Counted from the stretch's first letter, positions 51,465-60,054 are shown. The stretch: DNA of 64,000 nucleotides from Pseudomonas sp. H9 (GCF_004353925.1 NZ_SMOK01000047.1:124001-188000); one strand, 5' to 3'. The notes: generated from the sequence alone by a model not told the origin. Numbers and translations: made by a program.

Positions 51465-52751
51465 ATGGGCACGCACGTCATCAAGATGCCAGACATCGGC
51501 GAAGGCATCGCACAAGTAGAACTGGTGGAATGGTTCGTCAAAGTCGGCGACACCGTCACTGAAGACCAAGTGGTGGCTGATGTCATGACCGACAAAGCCA
51601 CTGTCGAAATCCCCTCGCCGGTCAGCGGCAAAGTCCTCGCTCTGGGCGGCCAGCCCGGCGAAGTCATGGCCGTGGGCAGCGAACTGATTCGCATCGAAGT
51701 CGAAGGCGCCGGCAACCTCCAGGCCAGCCCGGAAAAACCCGCCGAACCCGCTACCCCGGCTCCAACTGCAGCTGCAGCACCAGTGGGAGCGGGCTTGCCC
51801 CGCGAAGAGGCCACCAAGCCCGCCACACCTACTCCCTCTACCCACCAACCAGCGGCCATCACGCCCCGCGAAGCCAGCGACCGCCCCCTGGCTTCCCCAG
51901 CCGTGCGCAAACGCGCCCTGGATGCCGGCATCGAACTGCGTTACGTACACGGCAGCGGCCCGGCCGGACGCATCCTCCACGAAGACCTGGATGCCTTCCT
52001 CACCCAGCCGACCCGCAGCACGCAAAGCGCACCAGGCGGTTACGCCAAACGCAGCGACAGCGAACAAATCCCGGTCATCGGCCTGCGCCGCAAAATCGCC
52101 CAACGCATGCAAGATGCCAAACGCCGCGTCGCGCATTTCAGCTATGTCGAAGAAATCGACGTCACCGCCCTGGAAGAACTGCGCCTGCACCTGAACAACA
52201 AGTGGGGCGACAGCCGCGGCAAGCTGACGCTGCTGCCGTTCCTGGTGCGCGCCATGGTCGTCGCCTTGCGCGAGTTCCCGCAGATCAACGCCACCTACGA
52301 CGATGAAGCCCAAGTCATCACCCGTCATGGCGCGGTGCATGTCGGCATCGCCACCCAAGGCGACAACGGCCTGATGGTCCCGGTACTGCGTCATGCCGAA
52401 GCCGGCAGCCTCTGGAGCAACGCTGGCGAGATCGTGCGCCTGGCCAATGCCGCGCGAGGCAACAAGGCCAGCCGTGAAGAACTGTCGGGCTCGACCATTA
52501 CCCTGACCAGCCTCGGCGCGTTGGGCGGCATCGTCTCCACCCCGGTGGTGAATACCCCGGAAGTGGCGATTGTCGGCGTCAACCGCATGGTTGAACGGCC
52601 CATGGTGATCAATGGGCAAATCGTCATTCGCAAGATGATGAACCTGTCCAGCTCGTTCGATCACCGCGTGGTTGACGGTATGGACGCCGCACGCTTCATC
52701 CAGGCCGTGCGCGGCCTGCTCGAACAACCTGCCAGCCTGTTTGTGGAGTGA
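51465..52751 (+). CDS. bkdB: Branched-chain 2-oxoacid dehydrogenase E2 (lipoyl acyltransferase), linker carries a REP
   Basis: Core of the complex, 428 residues. The lipoyl domain (about 1-82) has lipoylated Lys44 in DKATVEIPSP. The linker is Pro/Ala-rich. An E3/E1-binding domain lies at about 142-180 (SPAVRKRALDAGIELRYV). The acyltransferase domain (about 200-428) has the active His in SSFDHRVVDGMDAARF. Residues 106-114 (PVGAGLPRE) are encoded by an in-frame REP unit in the linker. The gene starts right at the bkdA2 stop. Function is likely unaffected, since linker length and sequence vary. Confidence 0.96.
   Translation: MGTHVIKMPDIGEGIAQVELVEWFVKVGDTVTEDQVVADVMTDKATVEIPSPVSGKVLALGGQPGEVMAVGSELIRIEVEGAGNLQASPEKPAEPATPAPTAAAAPVGAGLPREEATKPATPTPSTHQPAAITPREASDRPLASPAVRKRALDAGIELRYVHGSGPAGRILHEDLDAFLTQPTRSTQSAPGGYAKRSDSEQIPVIGLRRKIAQRMQDAKRRVAHFSYVEEIDVTALEELRLHLNNKWGDSRGKLTLLPFLVRAMVVALREFPQINATYDDEAQVITRHGAVHVGIATQGDNGLMVPVLRHAEAGSLWSNAGEIVRLANAARGNKASREELSGSTITLTSLGALGGIVSTPVVNTPEVAIVGVNRMVERPMVINGQIVIRKMMNLSSSFDHRVVDGMDAARFIQAVRGLLEQPASLFVE
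51781..51806. repeat. Single REP unit inside bkdB
   Basis: GTGGGAGCGGGCTTGCCCCG followed by CGAA, identical to the intergenic REP core, lies in the coding sequence of the BkdB linker. It has no inverted partner, and the reading frame stays open through it. Confidence 0.9.
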
Positions 52752-52753
52752 CC

Positions 52754-54139
52754 ATGCAAGCGACCCTCAACACCACCCTGCTGATCATCGGTGGCGGCCC
52801 TGGCGGTTACGTTGCAGCCATCCGTGCTGGCCAACTGGGCATTCCCACTATCCTGGTCGAAGGCCAGGCGCTGGGCGGCACCTGCCTGAACATCGGCTGC
52901 ATTCCGTCCAAGGCACTGATTCATGTCGCTGAGCAGTTCCATCAGACTCAGCAGCACAGCCAGCAGTCGAATCTCGGCATCAAGGTCTCGCCGCCGAGCC
53001 TGGACATCGGCCAGAGCGTGGCCTGGAAAGACGGTATCGTCGACCGTTTGACCAGTGGTGTCGCCGCCCTGCTGAAAAAGCATGGGGTGAAGGTGATCCA
53101 CGGCTGGGCAAAGATCCTCGATGGCAAAAGTGTCGACGTCGATGGCCAGCGCATTCAGTGCGAGCACTTGCTGCTGGCCACCGGTTCCAGCAGCGTCGAA
53201 CTACCGATGTTGCCATTGGGCGGTGCGGTGATTTCCTCCACTGAGGCCTTGGCCCCCAAAGCCCTGCCCAAACACCTGACGGTGGTTGGTGGCGGTTACA
53301 TTGGCTTGGAACTGGGCATTGCCTACCGCAAGCTCGGTGTCGAAGTCAGCGTGGTTGAAGCACGCGAACGCATCCTGCCGACCTACGACAGCGAATTGAC
53401 CGCGCCGGTGGCCGAGTCGATCAAGAAGCTGGGGATCAAGCTTTACCTCAAGCATAGCGTCGAAGGTTTCGATACCGAGGCTCAGCGCCTGCAAGTCCGT
53501 GACCCTGCCGGTGAGCTGCTGCAACTGTCGACCGATCAAGTGTTGGTCGCTGTGGGCCGCAAACCGCGCACCCAGGGTTTCAATCTGGAAAGCCTGGCGC
53601 TGCAAATGAACGGTGCCGCCATCGCCATCGATGAGCGCTGCCAAACCAGCATGCGCAACGTCTGGGCAATCGGCGACCTCAGCGGCGAACCGATGCTCGC
53701 CCACCGGGCCATGGCCCAAGGCGAAATGGTCGCGGAAATCATTGCCGGCAAAACCCGTCGTTTCGAACCCAATGCCATTGCCGCAGTGTGCTTCACCGAC
53801 CCGGAACTGGTGGTGGTCGGCAAAACCCCGGAGCACGTCGAGCAAGAAGGCCTGGACTGCATCGTTGCGCAGTTCCCGTTCGCAGCTAACGGCCGGGCCA
53901 TGACCCTGGAATCGAAAAGCGGTTTCGTACGCGTGGTCGCGCGCCGTGACAATCACCTGATCCTCGGTTGGCAAGCTGTCGGCGTGGGTGTCTCGGAACT
54001 GTCGACAGCGTTTGCCCAGTCACTGGAAATGGGCGCTTGCCTGGAAGACGTGGCGGGCACCATCCATGCTCACCCGACCCTTGGCGAAGCCGTTCAGGAA
54101 GCGGCCTTGCGCGCCCTGGGTCACGCGCTGCACCTGTAA
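52754..54139 (+). CDS. lpdV: Dihydrolipoyl dehydrogenase E3 (Lpd-Val)
   Basis: FAD enzyme that reoxidises the lipoyl group of BkdB with NAD+. The ATG at 52754 (461 residues) has GGAG about 6 bases upstream; a GTG two codons earlier also exists. FAD motif IIGGGPGGYVAAIRAG, redox Cys pair in GGTCLNIGC, NAD motif VVGGGYIGLELGIAY, and catalytic His in HAHPTLGEAVQEAALRALG. Last gene of the bkd operon. Confidence 0.96.
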   Translation: MQATLNTTLLIIGGGPGGYVAAIRAGQLGIPTILVEGQALGGTCLNIGCIPSKALIHVAEQFHQTQQHSQQSNLGIKVSPPSLDIGQSVAWKDGIVDRLTSGVAALLKKHGVKVIHGWAKILDGKSVDVDGQRIQCEHLLLATGSSSVELPMLPLGGAVISSTEALAPKALPKHLTVVGGGYIGLELGIAYRKLGVEVSVVEARERILPTYDSELTAPVAESIKKLGIKLYLKHSVEGFDTEAQRLQVRDPAGELLQLSTDQVLVAVGRKPRTQGFNLESLALQMNGAAIAIDERCQTSMRNVWAIGDLSGEPMLAHRAMAQGEMVAEIIAGKTRRFEPNAIAAVCFTDPELVVVGKTPEHVEQEGLDCIVAQFPFAANGRAMTLESKSGFVRVVARRDNHLILGWQAVGVGVSELSTAFAQSLEMGACLEDVAGTIHAHPTLGEAVQEAALRALGHALHL

Positions 54140-54166
54140 CACACTGAAGCGGCTACGGCCGATTTG

Positions 54167-54200
54167 ACCCGCTGCGCTCACGCACAGCGGGTATTTTTTT
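54167..54200 (+). terminator. Rho-independent terminator of the bkd operon
   Basis: Stem ACCCGCTG/CAGCGGGT with a 10-base loop, followed by ATTTTTTT, 28 bases after the lpdV stop. Confidence 0.88.
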
Positions 54201-54210
54201 GCCCAGCCGC

Positions 54211-54300
54211 CAGTGGGAGCGGGCTTGCCCCGCGATTGCTGTCATTCAGGCTCATCGCATCGCGGGGCAAGTCGGGTCGCCGCACCGCCGCTCCTACCGG
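54211..54300. repeat. Hybrid REP pair; its right half codes for the LysR C-terminus
   Basis: The left unit is an ordinary REP (GTGGGAGCGGGCTTGCCCCG). The right unit keeps CGCGGGGCAAG and GCTCCTACCGG, but between them it has GTCGGGTCGCCGCACCGC, a sequence I recall from another Pseudomonas REP subtype. The right half lies inside the LysR reading frame. Confidence 0.8.
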
Positions 54301-55174
54301 CCTCCGCCTTGATCCAGTCCACGAACGCCCGCACTTCAGGACGCTGCAGGGTGTCGGCACGGCTGACCAGGTAGTAGGCAAATCGCGACGGCCAGGGCTT
54401 GTCCAAGGCGACGACCAGCTTTCCAGCCTCAATATCCTCTTGCGCATGGGTGTCCTGCACCAGAGCAATACCCTGCCCCGCAGCGGCAGCACGCAAGAGC
54501 AGCAGGTCCTCTTCAAAGCTCATTCCACGCCGCGCCTCATCCCCCACTTGAACACCGTGGGCCTGTAACCAGAGCGTCCAGTCAGCACGGTCGCCGTCTT
54601 GCAACAACGGATACTTGAGGCAATCGGTCGGCTCGCTGATCACCGCACCCTGAGCCAGCAGCTGTGGACTAGCCACCGGCAACAACACTGGCGCCATCAG
54701 CCGAATCGACTCCAGCCCCGGGTAATGACCCAAGCCATGACGCAGGGCGACATCAATACGGTCGTGCTTGAAATCCACCAGCGTCGCTGCCGCCTCGATA
54801 CGCACTTCGATCTGCGGGTGCAAAGCACTGAAGCGCCCAATTCTTGGCACCAACCATGTCGCCGCGAACGAAGGCACCGTGCTGATAGTGAGGCTTTTTT
54901 CGACGCTCAGGTTTTCCAACGTCGCATAGGCATTTTCGATCAGCTCAAAACCACGCATGAGGTTGGCGTGCACCCGCGCACCGGCTTCGGTCAGGTACAC
55001 CCCATGGTGAGCACGCACAAATAGCGCAACCCCCAGGCGCTCTTCCAGCACACGAATCTGCTGACTGACTGCACCCGGCGTCACTCCCAGACGCTCGGCC
55101 GCTGCCTTCAAACTGCCCAGCCGCCCCGTCTCGGTAAAAGCCCGCAACGCCAGCAACGGTAAAACTGCGCCCAC
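54242..55174 (-). CDS. LysR-family transcription regulator, GcvA-like
   Basis: The 310-residue regulator is read from the GTG at 55174, which has GAGG about 9 bases upstream and gives MGAVLPLLALRAFTETG, as in relatives. The ATG at 55207 has no ribosome site and overlaps a palindrome. The HTH is at about 8-65 (GSLKAAAERLGVTPGAVSQQ), and the effector domain follows. The last 19 or so residues are encoded by the hybrid REP. It is divergent from the GST-monooxygenase pair, which it probably controls. Ligand unknown. Confidence 0.85.
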   Translation of the reverse strand: MGAVLPLLALRAFTETGRLGSLKAAAERLGVTPGAVSQQIRVLEERLGVALFVRAHHGVYLTEAGARVHANLMRGFELIENAYATLENLSVEKSLTISTVPSFAATWLVPRIGRFSALHPQIEVRIEAAATLVDFKHDRIDVALRHGLGHYPGLESIRLMAPVLLPVASPQLLAQGAVISEPTDCLKYPLLQDGDRADWTLWLQAHGVQVGDEARRGMSFEEDLLLLRAAAAGQGIALVQDTHAQEDIEAGKLVVALDKPWPSRFAYYLVSRADTLQRPEVRAFVDWIKAEAGRSGGAATRLAPRCDEPE

Positions 55175-55190
55175 AGGCTGCAACCTCAAG

Positions 55191-55203
55191 TTAGAAATTC
55201 TAA
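55191..55203. promoter_or_regulatory. Palindrome in the LysR-GST divergent region
   Basis: TTAGAAATTCTAA has 6-base arms around one central base and the T-N11-A form of LysR sites. It sits 17 bases upstream of the preferred LysR start and 84 bases upstream of the GST ATG. Confidence 0.45.
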
Positions 55204-55286
55204 ACATACAAGCCAGAAATCATCGTTTCTCAGGCCTGCACTGGTTTTCTAGGATAGCCAGACAAACTCAAGGCGGGAAGCGATAG

Positions 55287-55922
55287 ATGGATACCCCTGA
55301 ACTGATCCTTTACAGCGATAGCTCACCTAATGGATTCAAGATCACCATTGCCCTTGAGGAACTAGGCCTGCCTTACACCCTCAAGCATGTGAACATCGAG
55401 TTGGGGGAACAGCGCAGTACGCAATTTCTTGCGCTCAACCCACATGGACGCATCCCCGTACTGGTCGACACGGCGACCAGTGTCACCCTGTTCGAATCAG
55501 CGGCAATTTTGCTGTACCTAGCCGAGAAAACCGGGCGCCTGCTACCAAGCGACCCCGCCACGCGCTGGTCAGCGATCAAATGGTTGATGTTTCACACCTC
55601 GAGCATGGGCCCGATTCTTGGCCAACGCGTGCACTACGAGCTGTTCGAAGATTCAGCAGATCACGCCGTAGTCGAGCGCTATCGACGCCTCACCGAAGAA
55701 ACCTTCAGCACGCTGGATAACCAGCTCAAAGACAACCTCTGGCTGGCCGGCGCCACTTTCAGCGTCGCCGACATTGCCAACTTCGGCTGGTTACACATTG
55801 CTCGCATCATTGATTTCGACTTCAGCCGTTTCAACCATCTGAGCAATTGGTACGAACGCGTTAATCAGCGCCCCGCAGTACAGCGGGGCATCAGCCTGCC
55901 GCAGCCTGCAACCGGCCCGTGA
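55287..55922 (+). CDS. Glutathione S-transferase family protein
   Basis: The 211-residue protein has an N-terminal thioredoxin-fold domain (about 4-82; LILYSDSSPNGFKITIALEE, then NPHGRIPVLVDT and FESAAILLYLAEKTGRLLPS) and a C-terminal helical domain with LWLAGATFSVADIANFGWLH. It resembles the YfcG/YghU-type GSTs. The Ser/Asn after strand one would be the thiol-stabilising residue. It is followed 25 bases later by a monooxygenase gene. Substrate unknown. Confidence 0.9.
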   Translation: MDTPELILYSDSSPNGFKITIALEELGLPYTLKHVNIELGEQRSTQFLALNPHGRIPVLVDTATSVTLFESAAILLYLAEKTGRLLPSDPATRWSAIKWLMFHTSSMGPILGQRVHYELFEDSADHAVVERYRRLTEETFSTLDNQLKDNLWLAGATFSVADIANFGWLHIARIIDFDFSRFNHLSNWYERVNQRPAVQRGISLPQPATGP

Positions 55923-55947
55923 CACCCATCGTAAAAAGAGAATTGGC

Positions 55948-56994
55948 ATGAATCAGATAGCGATACCCACCCGCTCCGCCATCACTTGTGGCGCCAGCGC
56001 GCCAGCGTTTATCGGACACCCAGGCTACAACCGAATGTTTGCGGCAAACCAACTGACGCTGGGCATTTTCTTGCCATTGCGTTTTTATGAAGGCGACATG
56101 AGCGTTCTGGCTGGGCAAACTGAGCTGGTTGGCGAGATTGATCGCCTAGGATTCGCGGCCACCTGGGTACGTGACGTCCCCCTGTTTGACCCGGGCTTTG
56201 GTGATGCCGGGCAGGTGTTTGACCCCTTCACCTATCTGGCTTATCTGGCGGCCAGAACCCAACGCATTGCCCTGGCCACTGGCAGCGCGATCTTTTCACT
56301 GCGCCACCCAATTGATCTGGCCAAAGCAGCTACAACCATCGATCAATTGTCCGGCGGGCGTCTGGTCATGGGCATCGCTTCCGGCGACCGCCCCATCGAA
56401 TTCCCCGCCTACGGCCTGGAGCACAGTGAACGCGGTGAACGCTTTGCCAACGCGGTGGATTATTTCCGCCAACTGCTGCAGGACCCTGAGCCCGCGATCC
56501 GCTCAACACTCGGACAATTCAGCGGCGCGCAGCTATTGCCCAGGCCTGTCACCGGCAAAATTCCCTTGTTGGTTACGGGCTCGTCACGCCAATCGATGCA
56601 GTGGCTCGGCGAACAGGCCGATGGCTGGCTGACCTTCCCGCACGCCACGCACACCAGCAGCGGCCCGGCACAGCTCGGGGAAAAAATCCGGGCCTGGCGC
56701 CAGCTTATTCCAGATCAAGGCTTTCGCCCCCACGTCACCAATGAATGGATCGACCTCGACGAAAACCCCAACTACCCGCGCACTCCATTGCGTGGCGGCT
56801 ATGTATTGAGGACCGGCCGCAAAGGCCTGATTGATCTCCTCGGCGAGTGGCGCGATGTCGGTGTCAATCACGCCGCGCTCGGTATTCATCTGGCCCGCCG
56901 CCCAACACGCGAGATCATTCAAGAACTCGGCGAAGACGTCCTGCCCTTGTTCCCCGCCCACGAAGGGCCACAACCGCTAGCGCAACACTGGTAA
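55948..56994 (+). CDS. Luciferase-like flavin monooxygenase
   Basis: The 348-residue protein has the LLM TIM-barrel pattern: GFAATWVRDVPLFDPGFGDA, ALATGSAIFSLRHPIDLAKA, TIDQLSGGRLVMGIASGDRP. It would use reduced FMN. The C-terminus (LGEDVLPLFPAHEGPQPLAQ) resembles a subgroup annotated as luciferase-type oxidoreductase (BA3436-like). Residues 1-30 may be an extension; no better start is evident. Probably co-transcribed with the GST gene; a detoxification or desulfonation role is possible but unproven. Confidence 0.87.
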   Translation: MNQIAIPTRSAITCGASAPAFIGHPGYNRMFAANQLTLGIFLPLRFYEGDMSVLAGQTELVGEIDRLGFAATWVRDVPLFDPGFGDAGQVFDPFTYLAYLAARTQRIALATGSAIFSLRHPIDLAKAATTIDQLSGGRLVMGIASGDRPIEFPAYGLEHSERGERFANAVDYFRQLLQDPEPAIRSTLGQFSGAQLLPRPVTGKIPLLVTGSSRQSMQWLGEQADGWLTFPHATHTSSGPAQLGEKIRAWRQLIPDQGFRPHVTNEWIDLDENPNYPRTPLRGGYVLRTGRKGLIDLLGEWRDVGVNHAALGIHLARRPTREIIQELGEDVLPLFPAHEGPQPLAQHW

Positions 56995-57037
56995 CCAGAG
57001 GCCAGCCCACTTCCTTACGCTGTAGGGCAGTGGGCGT

Positions 57038-58051
57038 TCATTCAGCGATACGATCCTTGCCTGCCGCTTTGGCCCGATACAACGCTTGATCAGCGCGCGC
57101 CAGCAAATGTTGCTGATCTTCCCCCTCCTGACGCTCGACCACACCGTAGCTCATCGTCAACTGATGCTCGCCAATCGCCGGCGCTTGCTCCAGCGCCTGA
57201 CGGATTGTGATTGCCAATCGATGAGCATCGGCTAGTGATGCGTCGACCAGGACCACTACAAATTCATCACCTCCCCAACGAGCAAGCAGCTCGGTGTCAC
57301 GCAGGCAGCTTCTGATCCGCGCCACCAAGTCGATCAGGGCGCTGTCACCCCGGGCATGGCCGTAGCGATCATTGATCGGCTTGAAGTCATCCAGATCCAT
57401 CACAATCAGCGACAACGACTGACGAAAGCGCCGGGCGCGTTCACATTCTTGCTGCAGGACTTTTTCCAGACGGTACCGGTTGGCGATCAACGTCAAGGTA
57501 TCGCGCTCTGTAAGGTCTCGGTTCTCATCCAACTGCCGCTGCAATTGTTGATTGACCCATGAGAGTTCCTGCGTGCGCTCGGCCACCAGTGCTTCCAGCG
57601 ACGAATTTTGTTGCTGCAATTGCTGCAGCAAGCGCTTACTGGCATCGATGTTACGGTGCGCACCCAACATCCGCGCCACAGCGCCATCCGGGTTGCGCGC
57701 GATGATATGACCGCTGTCTTCAATCCACAGGTAGCTGCCATCCTGACATTTGCAGCGGTATTGCACCCGGTACTGATCAGACTGCCCGGTGATGTAGGCT
57801 TCAAAGTGCGCCATCACCCGCGGGTAATCCTCCGGGTGAATAATGCTTTCCCAGGTAAATACCGAGTTGTCCAGCGAATGGCTGGCATAACCGAGCATCT
57901 TGTACCAGCCTGGGTTGCGATAGACATAACCACTGTTGGCATTCCAATCCCAGATACCGTCACTGATCAGATCCAGCAGGGTTTGCAGTTGAGCGTCCTC
58001 GAACGCGATGAATGGCGCTTTCGGTGCTGCCGATTCAGATGCTTTGCTCAT
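57038..58051 (-). CDS. PAS-GGDEF diguanylate cyclase
   Basis: Makes c-di-GMP from GTP. The 337 residues hold a PAS domain (about 22-140; DGIWDWNANSGYVYRNPGWY), a coiled coil (about 140-178) and a GGDEF domain with the signature intact at 260-264 (RWGGDEF). The inhibition site position reads RDTE (251-254) instead of RxxD, so product feedback may be weaker. No membrane segment: a cytoplasmic sensor. It lies next to the bkd operon in P. putida too. Confidence 0.92.
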   Translation of the reverse strand: MSKASESAAPKAPFIAFEDAQLQTLLDLISDGIWDWNANSGYVYRNPGWYKMLGYASHSLDNSVFTWESIIHPEDYPRVMAHFEAYITGQSDQYRVQYRCKCQDGSYLWIEDSGHIIARNPDGAVARMLGAHRNIDASKRLLQQLQQQNSSLEALVAERTQELSWVNQQLQRQLDENRDLTERDTLTLIANRYRLEKVLQQECERARRFRQSLSLIVMDLDDFKPINDRYGHARGDSALIDLVARIRSCLRDTELLARWGGDEFVVVLVDASLADAHRLAITIRQALEQAPAIGEHQLTMSYGVVERQEGEDQQHLLARADQALYRAKAAGKDRIAE

Positions 58052-58287
58052 GGGTCTCTCCCTTGTCCCGGACGGCTACGTCCCTCCTTGTATTGGCGCT
58101 GTCATGCGGATGGCGTTGCCGTCGACGGCAAAAGATTTCCCTTTCAGGGCAAAAGCGCACCGAAGGTACGCCGTCTCACACTCGTGCGCGCCTTTACATA
58201 CTAGAACCTTGAGCGCTTTTAACCAGCTGGCACAGGAATTGCGGCTGCGACACTGCAGGCTGGTATTTGCTCAAGGAGAACGATCCA

Positions 58288-58794
58288 GTGAACATCATCA
58301 ACAGCGCTGGCTGGCAGCAGTTAGCAAGCAACCCTATACGCTACACCGCAGATGCAATAACGGAACGACAAGCGCAGTTCCACGTCCCGGTTGCCAGCAG
58401 TGGTGCCGCACCTCAGCAGCAAAGCCGCGGCAACACCGCTCAGCAGAACACCGATCAGTCATACGAAGAAGCCATGGCCAAGCTCAAGGTGCAGCTGCAA
58501 ACACTCAAGCAGTTCACCGGCACTGAGGCCGACACCCCTGCCAGCAGTGCCGTGCAGGAGTTTCGCGATTACATGGCCTTGTCACCTGCCGAGAAGATCA
58601 AAGAAAAACTGCTGAACGAACTTGGCATGACCAAAGAAGAATTCGATGCTTTGCCACCTGAAGAGAAGGACAAGATCGAACGTAAAATTGCCGAGCAGAT
58701 GAAGGAAGAGACGGAGCTCGACAGCCTGGCGACCCTGAGCACTCACCTTCAAAGACCTTCCCTGGTAGCGGAGCGGGATGCAAAACTGACGTAA
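58288..58794 (+). CDS. Conserved-looking hypothetical protein, 168 residues
   Basis: Starts with GTG at 58288 behind AAGGAG (9-base spacing). The first 75 residues are polar and Gln/Ser-rich, probably disordered. The rest is a helical, charged stretch (EEAMAKLKVQLQTLKQFTG; SPAEKIKEKLLNELGMTKEE; PPEEKDKIERKIAEQMKEET). There is no signal peptide or membrane segment. Similar charged helices occur in unassigned Pseudomonas proteins. I do not recognise a function. It is divergent from the diguanylate cyclase gene and convergent with arsH. Confidence 0.75.
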   Translation: MNIINSAGWQQLASNPIRYTADAITERQAQFHVPVASSGAAPQQQSRGNTAQQNTDQSYEEAMAKLKVQLQTLKQFTGTEADTPASSAVQEFRDYMALSPAEKIKEKLLNELGMTKEEFDALPPEEKDKIERKIAEQMKEETELDSLATLSTHLQRPSLVAERDAKLT

Positions 58795-58869
58795 GTGGCA
58801 TTTGGCCTGCTGGCGATCTACCTTGTCGAAGGTATTCAAGAGAGCGGCAGGTCAAACCGTTCGAAAACC

Positions 58870-59571
58870 TCAAATTGAACGCTGATTGACCCGGGCCATG
58901 AGTTGCTCGGCAGTCTCCTTGCGCTCCGAATAACGATCGACCAGTGTTTCTTGATGATCACGTAGCAGCACAGTGAACTTCACCAGCTCCTCCATTACGT
59001 CAACGACCCGGTCGTAGTACGCCGACGGTTTCATGCGACCTGCTTCGTCAAATTCCATGTAGGCCTTGGGCACCGAGGCTTGATTGGGGATGGTGAACAT
59101 CCGCATCCAGCGACCCAACACCCGCAGTTGATTGACCACATTGAACGATTGCGAACCGCCACAGACCTGCATCACTGCCAAGGTCTTGCCTTGCGTCGGG
59201 CGAATGGCACCAAGTGCCAGGGGAATCCAGTCGATTTGCGCTTTGAAGACTGCCGACATCGCCCCGTGCCGTTCAGGCGAACACCAGACCTGCCCCTCCG
59301 ACCACAGCACCAGTTCACGTAACTCCTGCACTTTGGGATGCTCTACGGGAGCATCGTCTGGCAGTGGCATTGCACTAGGATCGAAAATTCGGGTTTCGGC
59401 ACCAAAGTGCTCCAACAGGCGCGCGGCTTCTTCTACCAACAAACGACTGAACGAACGCTCGCGGGTTGATCCGTACAACAGCAAAATACGTGGCTTATGG
59501 GTACCCGGCCGAATCAGGGCTGACGAGCCCTCAAACAGAGAGGTATCAAGGTTGGGAAGCTGAGCAGACAT
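58870..59571 (-). CDS. arsH: NADPH-dependent FMN reductase-like ArsH
   Basis: Flavoprotein that oxidises trivalent organoarsenicals and gives arsenic or oxidative-stress resistance. The 233 residues have the flavodoxin-like loop LLLYGSTRERSFSRLLVEEA and the ArsH signature VWCSPERHGAMSAVFKAQID. It follows arsC by 12 bases. Confidence 0.95.
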   Translation of the reverse strand: MSAQLPNLDTSLFEGSSALIRPGTHKPRILLLYGSTRERSFSRLLVEEAARLLEHFGAETRIFDPSAMPLPDDAPVEHPKVQELRELVLWSEGQVWCSPERHGAMSAVFKAQIDWIPLALGAIRPTQGKTLAVMQVCGGSQSFNVVNQLRVLGRWMRMFTIPNQASVPKAYMEFDEAGRMKPSAYYDRVVDVMEELVKFTVLLRDHQETLVDRYSERKETAEQLMARVNQRSI

Positions 59572-59583
59572 ATGTCCTCCTGA

Positions 59584-60054
59584 TCAGAGTGCGCCGACTC
59601 GATCCAGCTCGCGCTTGAGCTGATCACGATTAAGGCTGTTGAAGGGCAGTTTGAAGAAGGCATTACAGCGCCGCTCAATACGCGCCAGTGTGCTGTGAAA
59701 GGCTGCTTCAATTGCAGCCTCGTCTCCGCTCACCTCAGAGGGATCTTCCAAGCCCCAATGCGCTTTCAGCGCTTGGCCGAAGTAAATCGGGCAGCTTTCG
59801 CCCGCCGCTTTGTCGCACACGGTAATGACGATATCTGGCAGGTTATCCCTGAAGGCGTCGTTGCCCTTGCTGCTCAAACCTTCGATAGAAATACCGGCCT
59901 GCTGAAGTGTGCTCAAACTCAGTGGCAGCACCTGGCCTTTGGGAAAACTCCCGGCACTCACAGCTTCGAATCCTTCCGGCGCCAAGTGGTTGAACATGGC
60001 TTCTGAAAGGATGCTGCGACAGCTATTGGCCGTGCACATAAACAAGACTCGCAT
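59584..60054 (-). CDS. arsC: Arsenate reductase ArsC, low-molecular-weight phosphatase type
   Basis: Reduces arsenate to arsenite. The ATG at 60054 gives 156 residues (MRVLFMCTANSCRSILSEAM). The phosphatase loop CTANSCRS (Cys7, Arg13) and the resolving pair in VCDKAAGESCPIYF are present, so the thiol relay is intact. The 3' end is 12 bases before arsH. It lies 56 bases after arsR. Confidence 0.95.
   Translation of the reverse strand: MRVLFMCTANSCRSILSEAMFNHLAPEGFEAVSAGSFPKGQVLPLSLSTLQQAGISIEGLSSKGNDAFRDNLPDIVITVCDKAAGESCPIYFGQALKAHWGLEDPSEVSGDEAAIEAAFHSTLARIERRCNAFFKLPFNSLNRDQLKRELDRVGAL

Noticed and set aside
2647..54300. REP clusters as a CRISPR array
   Set aside because: Units are inverted pairs scattered over tens of kilobases between genes, without regular spacing or spacers, and no cas genes are present.
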